From Flavobacteriaceae bacterium UBA7433 (GTDB lineage Bacteria; Bacteroidota; Bacteroidia; Flavobacteriales; Flavobacteriaceae), in NCBI GenBank assembly GCA_002477565.1, contig DLQL01000001.1:1-5951 (forward strand): a stretch of 5,951 nucleotides of DNA. The letters run 5' to 3'. The translations under genes were made by a program, and so were the position numbers. Below are positions 1 through 5,951 of this stretch, piece after piece. The first letter of the stretch is position 1. Every line of letters begins with the position of its first letter. The notes below the pieces were generated by a model, which was not told where the DNA came from, searched no databases, and saw nothing but the letters and a program-made list of their open reading frames with translations.

Positions 1-1
1 G

Positions 2-1291
2 AACTTGTGGGAACTGAGTATTGGGACCAACTTAGTGGATTTTAATGATTCCTCTCTTTTAGGGGATTTTGGAGGATTTTCTTCTGACTATTTTAAGTTC
101 GATGATTCAAATTCCGGTCAAGCGATTTCTCATATCTCGATTTCTAGGTATTTGAACAAAGGATTTAGCTTGGTGTTGTCAGGATCAAAAAACAGCATCA
201 CAAAGAGTTCAAAAGCAACTGTTGAAGACCTTTCCTTTTTTGCTTTGGATCTCGCAGGAAAATACGATTTGAATGCCTTGGTAGGCGAAACGGGTTGGTT
301 CGATCCTTATGTCCAATTAGGCGTTGGCAATACATGGGTAGACAGCGAGTCTTCCTTAACTTTAAACCCAGCCTTTGGTTTCAATCTTTGGTTCAATGAA
401 AGATATGGTTTCAATTTGAAAAGTTCTTACAACAGTATTTCGATAGGAAATGATTTTGGGTCGGGTAATTTGGCTTCTTATTTCCAACACACAATTGGCC
501 TGTCCATTCGCTTTGACCACCGAAAAGATACGGATGGAGACGGGGTTTACGACAAGAAAGACGCCTGTCCCAACGAGGCGGGATTGGTCGAATTCCAAGG
601 TTGTCCTGACAGCGATGCAGACGGAATAGCCGATGCGGACGATGTGTGTCCACTTGACGCAGGTCTTCCGGAATTCAACGGTTGCCCTGACAGCGATGCA
701 GACGGCATCATAGATGGAGAAGATGCTTGCCCAAAAGTAGCAGGTTCCAAATTGAACAAAGGATGTCCGTGGCCAGACACGGACAAGGACGGTCTTTTAG
801 ACAAAGACGACGCCTGTCCAAGTGAAGCAGGAGACAAATTAAACAACGGCTGTCCATGGCTTGATACCGATGGAGATGGAATTATAGACAGAGACGATCC
901 CTGTCCAAATGAAGCAGGTCCATTGTCCAACAATGGTTGCGCCATCAAATTGCCTGAAGCGTTGAAAGAACTTATCGTTTTCGCTTTGGGGAAACATTCT
1001 TTTTCAGAGGGAACACCTACTTATTTAAACAAAGTAGTTCTGTTTATGCAGGAATTCAGCGAGGCAAAACTTGCCATCAATGGCCATACCTGTACAATTG
1101 GCTCTGATCGAGTAAATGCAGCACTCTCTTCTTTAAGAGCGGATGCGGTGAAAGACTATTTGGTTTCAAAAGGAATAGATGCAGGTCGATTGGATGCAAA
1201 AGGATTCGGATATAGCATGCCTCTTGCTTCAAACGAAACTGCGGCCGGACAAGCTAAAAACAGGCGAGTGGAGTTGGTTGTGAAGAAATAA
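2..1291 (+). CDS. OmpA-family outer-membrane protein with TSP3 repeats (5' partial, paralogue 1)
   Basis: This is probably an outer-membrane protein that anchors the membrane to peptidoglycan. The reading frame is open at the window's left edge. The TTG at base 5 is an internal Leu codon, not a start: aligned with the downstream paralogue (shared Trp, then GTN-VDF), about 26 residues including the signal peptide are missing. Counting from base 5, residues 1-171 resemble an outer-membrane beta-barrel with alternating aromatic strands (GWFDPYVQLG, SYFQHTIGLSIRF). Residues 175-312 are five TSP3 repeats of the DxDxDGxxDxxDxCP type, which bind calcium in this family. Residues about 320-428 are an OmpA C-terminal domain ending in NRRVELVV. 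The wall-contact Arg is present (R378), but the paired Asp of the GHTD motif is Cys (C363). Unlike its neighbour, the protein stops right after the OmpA domain. A terminator follows 26 bases after the stop. Family assignment is firm; peptidoglycan binding is inferred and may be altered. Confidence 0.95.
   Translation, partial: NLWELSIGTNLVDFNDSSLLGDFGGFSSDYFKFDDSNSGQAISHISISRYLNKGFSLVLSGSKNSITKSSKATVEDLSFFALDLAGKYDLNALVGETGWFDPYVQLGVGNTWVDSESSLTLNPAFGFNLWFNERYGFNLKSSYNSISIGNDFGSGNLASYFQHTIGLSIRFDHRKDTDGDGVYDKKDACPNEAGLVEFQGCPDSDADGIADADDVCPLDAGLPEFNGCPDSDADGIIDGEDACPKVAGSKLNKGCPWPDTDKDGLLDKDDACPSEAGDKLNNGCPWLDTDGDGIIDRDDPCPNEAGPLSNNGCAIKLPEALKELIVFALGKHSFSEGTPTYLNKVVLFMQEFSEAKLAINGHTCTIGSDRVNAALSSLRADAVKDYLVSKGIDAGRLDAKGFGYSMPLASNETAAGQAKNRRVELVVKK
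527..940 (+). repeat. TSP3 coding repeat array, five units
   Basis: These are five in-frame units starting at bases 527, 608, 689, 776 and 863. The first two are 81 bases (27 residues). Units three and four are 87 bases because two residues (Trp-Pro or Trp-Leu) follow the GCP that closes each unit. Every unit carries an Asp-rich DxDxDG loop and two cysteines, the usual TSP3 calcium-binding pattern. The openings of units two and three are identical over 20 bases (687-706 region versus 606-625), which suggests recent unit copying. Confidence 0.9.
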
Positions 1292-1317
1292 ACAAGCACT
1301 CGCGCCACACAATTTTA

Positions 1318-1349
1318 AAAAAAGCTGTTCTATAAAGAACAGCTTTTTT
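1318..1349 (+). terminator. Rho-independent terminator after OmpA paralogue 1
   Basis: This is a perfect 13-base-pair inverted repeat, with the left arm at 1318-1330, a six-base loop TATAAA, and the right arm at 1337-1349. The inner stem is GCTGTTC/GAACAGC and the outer stem is six A-T pairs, so the right arm itself supplies the T-tract. It sits just downstream of the stop at 1291 and separates the two OmpA genes transcriptionally. The A-tract/T-tract symmetry could also allow function on the opposite strand, but no convergent gene is present. Confidence 0.9.
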
Positions 1350-1350
1350 A

Positions 1351-1451
1351 CGTTTACATTGTACTATAAAAACAAGTAAAATCTTTTTTTTGAGAAAAAT
1401 ACACCTTTTTTTTTAAAAATATCCATAGCTTGCGGAATTGAAAAAAAAATT
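1351..1451 (+). promoter_or_regulatory. A/T-rich leader and probable promoter region of OmpA paralogue 2
   Basis: The previous gene ends in a terminator, so the promoter for the next gene should lie here. The region is very A/T-rich, with T tracts near 1383-1391 and 1406-1414 and a nine-base A tract just before the start codon. I found no convincing match to the Bacteroidota TTTG and TAnnTTTG elements at the right spacing. The nearest -7-like string, at 1426-1433, has two mismatches. There is no Shine-Dalgarno sequence. The A-rich stretch before the ATG at 1452 is typical of translation initiation in this phylum. Confidence 0.35.
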
Positions 1452-1514
1452 ATGAATACAAATAAAGTTGCCTTGTGGGCGGTGTTGTTTTTTGCAAGCT
1501 TTGTGTCAAACGCA
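1452..1514 (+). other. Signal peptide of OmpA paralogue 2
   Basis: Residues 1-21 have a Lys at position 5, a hydrophobic stretch and an Ala-containing cleavage site (SNA before QES). This is a type I signal for Sec export. No Cys follows the cleavage site, so the protein is not a lipoprotein. Confidence 0.85.
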
Positions 1515-3017
1515 CAAGAATCAGACAAGAAATGGTTGTTTGGTTTTGGAACCAATGTAGTAGATTTCAGAGATGTCGGTTTCTCTCGTAACGTTATTAT
1601 GAGTGAATTTTTGGGTTTGTCTTCAGACTATTTTAGTTTTGAGGATTGCAACGCAGGTTTGTCTCCATATGTTTCCTTGACCAAGTATTTCAACAAAAGA
1701 TTTAGCCTCGTTTTAGAAGCTTCGCACAATAAAGTCAAAAAAGGGGAATCCAAAACAATAGATGAATGCTCTTTTTCTCAAGTCAGTCTTAGCGGTCAAT
1801 ACCATTTTAATGCTGATAAAGAAGCAACCGGTTGGTTTGACCCTTACGTACAATTTGGGTTTGGAAATACATGGATAAATAGCGCTTCTGCACCTTCTTA
1901 TATTCCAGCCTTTGGGTTCAACATTCGGCTCAACGAAAAAGTTGCTGTCAATTTGAGGTCTACTTACAACGCTCTTGAAGAGGTTTTTGGGGGATATCAG
2001 CAAAATGAAGTGTCTTCGTATTTTCAACATTCCATCAGTTTGTCTATGCGTATTGGCTCTCCAAAAGACAGAGATGGTGATGGCATCCTTGACAAGGTAG
2101 ATTTGTGTATTGATATTCCAGGATTGAAAGAATTTGGAGGGTGTCCGGATACTGATTTAGACGGTATTGTCGACAGTGAAGATGCTTGTCCTTCCGTTTA
2201 CGGGTTGTTGGAGTTTGAGGGTTGTCCAGATACTGATTTGGACGGGATTGTTGACAGTGAAGATGCTTGTCCAGAAACAGCAGGAGAACTTAAATTTAAG
2301 GGTTGTCCAGATACAGATGGAGATGGTATTATTGATAGAAATGATTTTTGTTTGAAAGAATTCGGTCCTGCAAGCAATAATGGATGTCCAATAAAAGTTG
2401 CTGTAGATACATTGAGGCCAGTTAATTTTGACCTAGGGAAATATTACTTGACACCACTTGCCAAGTCTAATTTGGACCATAATTATAGCATTATCAGCAA
2501 ATCGGATACGCAAAAATACCGACTGAATGGACATACTGATAATTCAGGTTCAGACAGACTCAATAGCAAGCTTTCTATCAGAAGGTCAGAAACCGTTAAA
2601 GACTATCTAGTTGCCAAAGGATTTGATGAAGACAGGTTAGAGATAGAAGGATTTTCTTATCGAGATCCAATGACGACAAACAGGACTGTTGATGGAAGAG
2701 CCCAAAACAGAAGGGTAGATTTTGAGGCATTGAGAGCAGACGAAAACCTCTCGAAAGAAGGGAAGATCTATTTTAGAATTCAGGTAGCTTCTGGGAAATC
2801 CAAAATCAAGGCAGTAAGTTATAATTTTAAAGGAATTCCTAACATTAAGCGAATTGAGACAGGTGGCTTGTATAAGTATTACATGGGAGAAATGACAAGT
2901 ACTTATAAATCTGCTAAAAAATTACTGAAGGCTGTCAAAAGAAAAGGGTATCCCAATGCATTTATTGTTGCATTTAAAGAAGGGAGAAAAATCCCAATCT
3001 CTAAAGCGGTGAAATAA
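1452..3017 (+). CDS. OmpA-family outer-membrane protein with TSP3 repeats and C-terminal SPOR-like domain (paralogue 2)
   Basis: This is a complete 521-residue envelope protein. Residues 1-21 are a signal peptide: a short basic start, a hydrophobic core (ALWAVLFFASFV), and a cleavage site after SNA. This supports the ATG at 1452. Residues about 28-203 form a beta-barrel clearly paralogous to the upstream gene (shared SSDYF, GWFDPYVQ, PAFGFN, SSYFQH). Residues 206-313 are four TSP3 repeats. Residues about 318-425 are an OmpA C-terminal domain with an intact GHTD (D363), the partner R378, and a closing NRRVDF. Residues 438-512 resemble a SPOR-type domain: IYFRIQVASG, then GLYKYYMG, then GYPNAFIVAF, the pattern of C-terminal repeats on Bacteroidota amidases. 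In known families SPOR binds peptide-free glycan at division sites, so a septal or wall-remodelling role is possible but inferred. Compared with paralogue 1, two barrel cysteines (C66, C106) are extra. The gene ends at its own terminator. Confidence 0.95.
   Translation: MNTNKVALWAVLFFASFVSNAQESDKKWLFGFGTNVVDFRDVGFSRNVIMSEFLGLSSDYFSFEDCNAGLSPYVSLTKYFNKRFSLVLEASHNKVKKGESKTIDECSFSQVSLSGQYHFNADKEATGWFDPYVQFGFGNTWINSASAPSYIPAFGFNIRLNEKVAVNLRSTYNALEEVFGGYQQNEVSSYFQHSISLSMRIGSPKDRDGDGILDKVDLCIDIPGLKEFGGCPDTDLDGIVDSEDACPSVYGLLEFEGCPDTDLDGIVDSEDACPETAGELKFKGCPDTDGDGIIDRNDFCLKEFGPASNNGCPIKVAVDTLRPVNFDLGKYYLTPLAKSNLDHNYSIISKSDTQKYRLNGHTDNSGSDRLNSKLSIRRSETVKDYLVAKGFDEDRLEIEGFSYRDPMTTNRTVDGRAQNRRVDFEALRADENLSKEGKIYFRIQVASGKSKIKAVSYNFKGIPNIKRIETGGLYKYYMGEMTSTYKSAKKLLKAVKRKGYPNAFIVAFKEGRKIPISKAVK
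2067..2390 (+). repeat. TSP3 coding repeat array, four units
   Basis: These are four units of exactly 81 bases starting at 2067, 2148, 2229 and 2310. Units two and three are nearly identical at both DNA and protein level (DTDLDGIVDSEDACP in both), which points to a recent unit duplication. The first and last units have lost the Pro after the first Cys (DLCI, DFCL). The array has one unit fewer than paralogue 1 and lacks its two-residue Trp-containing extensions. Confidence 0.9.
2763..2990 (+). other. SPOR-like domain coding region
   Basis: This encodes residues about 438-512 of OmpA paralogue 2. The predicted layout is a first strand IYFRIQVASG, a middle strand IKRIETGGLYKYYMGE, a helix rich in Lys (STYKSAKKLLKAVKRKG) and a last strand AFIVAF, matching the order of a SPOR half-repeat fold. 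The assignment is by pattern recognition; a profile search for the SPOR family would settle it. Confidence 0.75.
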
Positions 3018-3045
3018 AAAGCACACGGCCTTAAGATTTTAAGAG

Positions 3046-3074
3046 AAGCTGTTCTTAATTGAACAGCTTTTTTT
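3046..3074 (+). terminator. Rho-independent terminator after OmpA paralogue 2
   Basis: The left arm is at 3046-3054, the loop TTAATT at 3055-3060, and the right arm at 3061-3069, giving a nine-base-pair perfect stem. A seven-T tract at 3068-3074 follows, with five more T after one A. The inner stem GCTGTTC/GAACAGC is identical to that of the terminator after paralogue 1, while the loop differs. It leaves only 24 bases before the next start codon. Confidence 0.9.
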
Positions 3075-3098
3075 ATTTTTATAGCAGTTATTTTTTCT

Positions 3099-5840
3099 AT
3101 GGATACATTTTTATCAGAGGTCGTTTCAAAAATTTTAAAAAAAGATCATTCTTTAACCGATGTTCTTTGTGTGTTGCCAAGTGAGCGGGCAGGTGTTTTT
3201 TTAAAAGCTGCTTTTAAAGAACAAGTCACGAGCACGGTTTTTCTGCCGGAAATTCAAAGTATTGAGAATTTTATTGAGCGCGTTTCTGGGCTGAAGAAAA
3301 TGGACACAATCTCGCTGTTGTTTGAATTTTATTCCTGTTACAATCAACAAAATCCTAGGGAGCAAGAAGATTTTGATTCCTTTTCTCAATGGGCCTCCAT
3401 AGCTTTACAAGATTTCAATGAGGTTGACCGACATCTGGTTCCTGCCTCCGAATTGTTTTCCTACCTCAAAGACATCAAGCGTCTTGAAAACTGGGATGTT
3501 TCAGAGGAAACAGTACCCTCTGAGGTCCTAAAAAATCACCTTTCCTTTATGGAGCGTTTGGGCACATCCTATCAACAGCTCTACAAGCATTTGTTAGCCA
3601 AGAAAAAGGGTTACCAAGGAATGTTGTATCGAGAAGCAGTTCAAAACACACAGGAATACCTGAAAACCATCCCGAACAAGCACCTAGTCTTTATAGGCTT
3701 CAACGCCCTGAACAAGGCAGAGGAAGCCCTTTTTAAAAGCCTTCTTGACGGAGGAGTCGCTTCTGTGTATTGGGATTCGGACGCCTCATACATGGACTCT
3801 AAAAAAGAAGCCGGGTATTTTTTGAGAAACATTCGCGCGCAATGGTCTTATTATGAAAAGCATCCTTTTGAAACGGTTTCCAACCATTTCTCCAAAGACA
3901 AAATAATTCATCAAATAGCTACGCCCAAAAATGTTTCCCAAATAAAAGCTGTGGGAAATTTGTTGAGCAAGCAACAAGACTTTGCCAAAACAGCTTTGGT
4001 TTTGGCAGATGAATCTTTGCTGTCATTGACCTTGAATTCTTTGCCAGAAGAAGTCAAAAGACTCAACATCACCATGGGGTATCTGTTAAAAGACATGCCA
4101 ATTGCAGGTTTTTTTGGAGCGCTTTTCGAACTGTACCTCAACCAGAAAAAATTGGGAAAGGTCGGTCAAAATGAATTTTACTACAAAGACATTGAACGCT
4201 TGCTTCAACATCCTTTTTTACACAAATTGTTCGGAGATTCTTCAGTATTAGAACAATTGAGAAATCTTTTGGTCGCCAACAACCAAGTGTTTGTCTCCTC
4301 CGATCAGTTGCAGGTCATGCTTTCCGCCACTGAAGGAGATAGTAAGATGGCGTTCCTTTTTAAAATGTCCCAAAATGTGAGCACCTTTATAGAAAGCAGT
4401 TGCACTCTTATAGAAGGCAACAAAGACAATTTTGAAGGCTTTGAAAGAGAATGCCTTTTCCGTTACCACACCTTATTTCAACAGTTGGCAACTTTGAATG
4501 GAGATTTCAAACACATACAATCGCTCAAAACACTGCATGGAATTTACCAACAATTGATTGCGACTGAAAAGCTTTCTTTTCAAGGAGAACCTTTGAGCGG
4601 ATTGCAATTGATGGGCATGTTGGAAACACGGGTATTGGATTTTGAAACCGTAATTGTCACTTCCGTCAATGAAGGGGTTTTGCCCGCAGGCAAAAATGAA
4701 AATTCCTTTGTTCCATTTGATGTAAAAAAGAGCTATGGATTGCCTACCTATCAGGAGAAAGACGCCATCTTTTCTTACCACTTCTACCGACTGTTGCAAC
4801 GGGCAAAAAACGTGTATTTATTTTACAATACAGAAATGGACACCTATGGTGCCGGAGAGAAAAGCCGATTTTTGACCCAGCTAGAAACCGATGGTTACAA
4901 GATGGTCAAACAGCAATGGACTCCAATCGTTCAAACAGAAAAAGAACACTTTTTAGCGGTTGAAAAAACCCCGGAGATGATCGAACAGCTCAAAAAAATA
5001 GCAGCAAGTGGTTTTTCTCCTTCGGCTTTGTCATCCTACGTTTTGGACCCCATTCGCTATTACAAGCAGTACCTTTTAGGAATAAAGGATCCAGAAACGC
5101 TGCAAGAAACGGTTGCCGCAAATACAATGGGAACCGTGGTTCACGAAGTGTTGGATCACTTTTACAAACCGCTCACGGGTTCTTTTGTCAAGAAGGAGGA
5201 CCTGCTCAATATGCGCTCAAAAGTTGCCGAAACCACCCTTCATTTCTTTTCCAAGCATTACAAAAATGGGAATGTCCAAACCGGTAAAAACAAGCTGATT
5301 TTTAAAGTTGCTGAAAATTTTATTCTCAATTTTATACAAGCAGAGTTGCGCTTGATACAGGGGGGAAAGACCCTCAAAATCATCGCAATTGAACAAAAGA
5401 TAGCAGCCCCTTTACAAGTGCCGGGATGCAATTTTCCAATTCAAATTAAGGGGACTGTAGATCGGATTGACGAATTGGACGGTACCCTGCGAATTTTAGA
5501 TTACAAAACAGGTAAGGTAGTAGCCTCTCAATTGCACATAGGTGATTTTGAAAAAGTGACCCAAGCCTACAAATATACCAAAGCATTGCAAGTGATGCTC
5601 TATGCATTTTTGTACAGCAGTCAAAACAAAACCGTTTTTGAAAAGAAAGTTCAGGCGGGAATCGTTTCGTTTAAAAACATGAAATCGGGTTTTATTTCTA
5701 TGAATTTTTCAAAGACAAGAACCAAAGATGTGGAACTCACAGAAGTTCGGGTTCAAGAATTTATGGAGGTTGTAAAGCAAACCTTGTTCGAGATTTTTGA
5801 TCCAAAAACAGCCTTTATAGAAACCAAAAACAAACCCTAA
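3099..5840 (+). CDS. AddB-like PD-(D/E)XK nuclease family protein
   Basis: This 913-residue cytoplasmic protein is probably the AddB/RecB-type nuclease partner of a UvrD-like helicase in double-strand-break end processing. The N-terminal part is a degenerate superfamily-1 helicase fold: VLCVLPSERAGVFLK near residues 22-36 resembles the family's opening strand, and VTSVNEGVLP (E525) followed by FYRLLQRAKNVYLFY resembles the late helicase motifs. No Walker A motif is present. The nuclease domain begins at SPSALSSY (S640-Y647). It shows the conserved His (GTVVH, H682), the first catalytic Asp (GTVDRID, D788), the DYK motif (D801, K803) and the QVMLY motif (Q831, Y835), so it should be catalytically competent. 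The Fe-S cluster cysteines of Bacillus-type AddB are absent: the first position is D650-P651, and the C-terminus has no cysteines. Length and the ATG at 3099 fit the Bacteroidota family. No Shine-Dalgarno sequence precedes it. An AddA-like helicase gene is not visible in this window. Confidence 0.93.
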   Translation: MDTFLSEVVSKILKKDHSLTDVLCVLPSERAGVFLKAAFKEQVTSTVFLPEIQSIENFIERVSGLKKMDTISLLFEFYSCYNQQNPREQEDFDSFSQWASIALQDFNEVDRHLVPASELFSYLKDIKRLENWDVSEETVPSEVLKNHLSFMERLGTSYQQLYKHLLAKKKGYQGMLYREAVQNTQEYLKTIPNKHLVFIGFNALNKAEEALFKSLLDGGVASVYWDSDASYMDSKKEAGYFLRNIRAQWSYYEKHPFETVSNHFSKDKIIHQIATPKNVSQIKAVGNLLSKQQDFAKTALVLADESLLSLTLNSLPEEVKRLNITMGYLLKDMPIAGFFGALFELYLNQKKLGKVGQNEFYYKDIERLLQHPFLHKLFGDSSVLEQLRNLLVANNQVFVSSDQLQVMLSATEGDSKMAFLFKMSQNVSTFIESSCTLIEGNKDNFEGFERECLFRYHTLFQQLATLNGDFKHIQSLKTLHGIYQQLIATEKLSFQGEPLSGLQLMGMLETRVLDFETVIVTSVNEGVLPAGKNENSFVPFDVKKSYGLPTYQEKDAIFSYHFYRLLQRAKNVYLFYNTEMDTYGAGEKSRFLTQLETDGYKMVKQQWTPIVQTEKEHFLAVEKTPEMIEQLKKIAASGFSPSALSSYVLDPIRYYKQYLLGIKDPETLQETVAANTMGTVVHEVLDHFYKPLTGSFVKKEDLLNMRSKVAETTLHFFSKHYKNGNVQTGKNKLIFKVAENFILNFIQAELRLIQGGKTLKIIAIEQKIAAPLQVPGCNFPIQIKGTVDRIDELDGTLRILDYKTGKVVASQLHIGDFEKVTQAYKYTKALQVMLYAFLYSSQNKTVFEKKVQAGIVSFKNMKSGFISMNFSKTRTKDVELTEVRVQEFMEVVKQTLFEIFDPKTAFIETKNKP
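5013..5606 (+). other. PD-(D/E)XK nuclease domain core
   Basis: This is the stretch from SPSALSSY to QVMLY of the AddB-like protein (residues 639-836). All the usual acidic, Lys, His and Gln/Tyr positions are occupied, with the spacing expected of the RecB-type nuclease family. Confidence 0.85.
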
Positions 5841-5870
5841 TATTTTAGGAAAACACATCGTTTTATTTTA

Positions 5871-5878
5871 TAAATTTC
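5871..5878 (+). promoter_or_regulatory. Possible -7 element for the downstream gene
   Basis: The string TAAATTTC matches the Bacteroidota TAnnTTTG box except at its last base and lies 33 bases before the next start codon, a sensible leader length. No clear TTTG element sits about 19 bases upstream, and A/T-rich DNA gives such matches by chance. The 71-base gap also contains no clear terminator, so co-transcription with the nuclease gene is equally possible. Confidence 0.25.
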
Positions 5879-5911
5879 CCAGTGTCAATTTAACGAGCGC
5901 CCCAATACATT

Positions 5912-5951
5912 ATGGAAATCATCAAAAACAAACAGGTCACAGGAAAACACC
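5912..5951 (+). CDS. Start of a downstream gene (3' partial), product unassigned
   Basis: An ATG opens a frame of 13 visible codons, MEIIKNKQVTGKH, cut by the window edge. It lies 71 bases after the nuclease stop on the same strand. There is no Shine-Dalgarno sequence, as for the other genes here. The short N-terminus reminds me of flavobacterial alpha/beta-hydrolase-like proteins that begin with a similar NK-x-x-GKH string, but this is recollection from 13 residues and not a safe assignment. It does not look like the start of an AddA helicase, which would be expected to lead quickly into an ASAGTGKT-type motif. Confidence 0.5.
   Translation, partial: MEIIKNKQVTGKH

Noticed and set aside
5..7. 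TTG as an alternative start codon of the first gene
   Set aside because: The frame stays open to the window edge, and alignment to the paralogue places this codon inside the mature barrel, after a missing signal peptide.
547..948. 133-residue antisense open frame with Ser/Pro-rich repeats
   Set aside because: It is the mirror of the TSP3 repeat array; its periodicity and low complexity come from the sense-strand repeats, and it has no independent start signal.
1381..1416. Long T tracts as a second terminator or a phase-variation tract
   Set aside because: No stem precedes them, and the tracts lie outside the coding sequence at ordinary lengths for A/T-rich flavobacterial spacers. Slippage affecting a promoter cannot be judged without a mapped start.
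2167..2355. 62-residue + strand frame inside the TSP3 region of paralogue 2
   Set aside because: It is a frame-shifted shadow of the repeat array with duplicated segments and no separate initiation context.
2067..2390. Regular 81-base periodicity as a possible CRISPR or minisatellite
   Set aside because: The period is in frame, there is no spacer structure, and the units translate to a textbook TSP3 pattern.
4473..4799. 108-residue antisense frame within the nuclease gene
   Set aside because: The sense protein is conserved and recognisable across this stretch, and the antisense product has no recognisable domain.
3099..5840. Possibility that the nuclease is part of an antiphage or mobile system
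   Set aside because: Its layout matches the housekeeping AddB-like family, and there are no integrase, transposase, methylase or other defence genes nearby.

Overview
The window looks like chromosomal DNA from a member of the Bacteroidota, most likely a flavobacterium. The evidence is low G+C with many long A and T tracts, start codons without a Shine-Dalgarno sequence but sometimes with an A-rich lead-in, OmpA-type outer-membrane proteins carrying thrombospondin type-3 (TSP3) calcium-binding repeats, and a Bacteroidota-style AddB-like PD-(D/E)XK nuclease. All genes read on the + strand.

Layout: (1) bases 2-1291 hold the 3' part of an OmpA-family gene (beta-barrel, five TSP3 repeats, OmpA C-terminal domain) whose signal peptide lies upstream of the window. 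It ends at a strong hairpin terminator. (2) Bases 1452-3017 hold a complete paralogue with a signal peptide, barrel, four TSP3 repeats, an OmpA domain and an added SPOR-like C-terminal domain. It is followed by a second terminator with the same stem core. (3) Bases 3099-5840 hold a 913-residue AddB-like protein with a degenerate helicase fold and a C-terminal PD-(D/E)XK nuclease. (4) From base 5912 the first 13 codons of another gene are visible. No stretch of more than 300 bases lacks a gene.

The first two genes form a tandem duplication that includes the 3' untranslated region and terminator. Both products probably link the outer membrane to peptidoglycan, but the copies have diverged where they would touch the wall. 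The first has Cys in place of the usual peptidoglycan-contacting Asp of the OmpA domain. The second keeps that Asp and adds a SPOR-like domain, a family known for binding septal glycan strands. The nuclease probably acts in double-strand-break repair with a helicase encoded elsewhere and has no obvious functional link to the OmpA pair. I see no RNA gene, insertion sequence, CRISPR array, phage gene or defence cluster. The points worth a second look are the divergence of the OmpA paralogues and the AddB-like protein that lacks both a Walker A motif and Fe-S cysteines.
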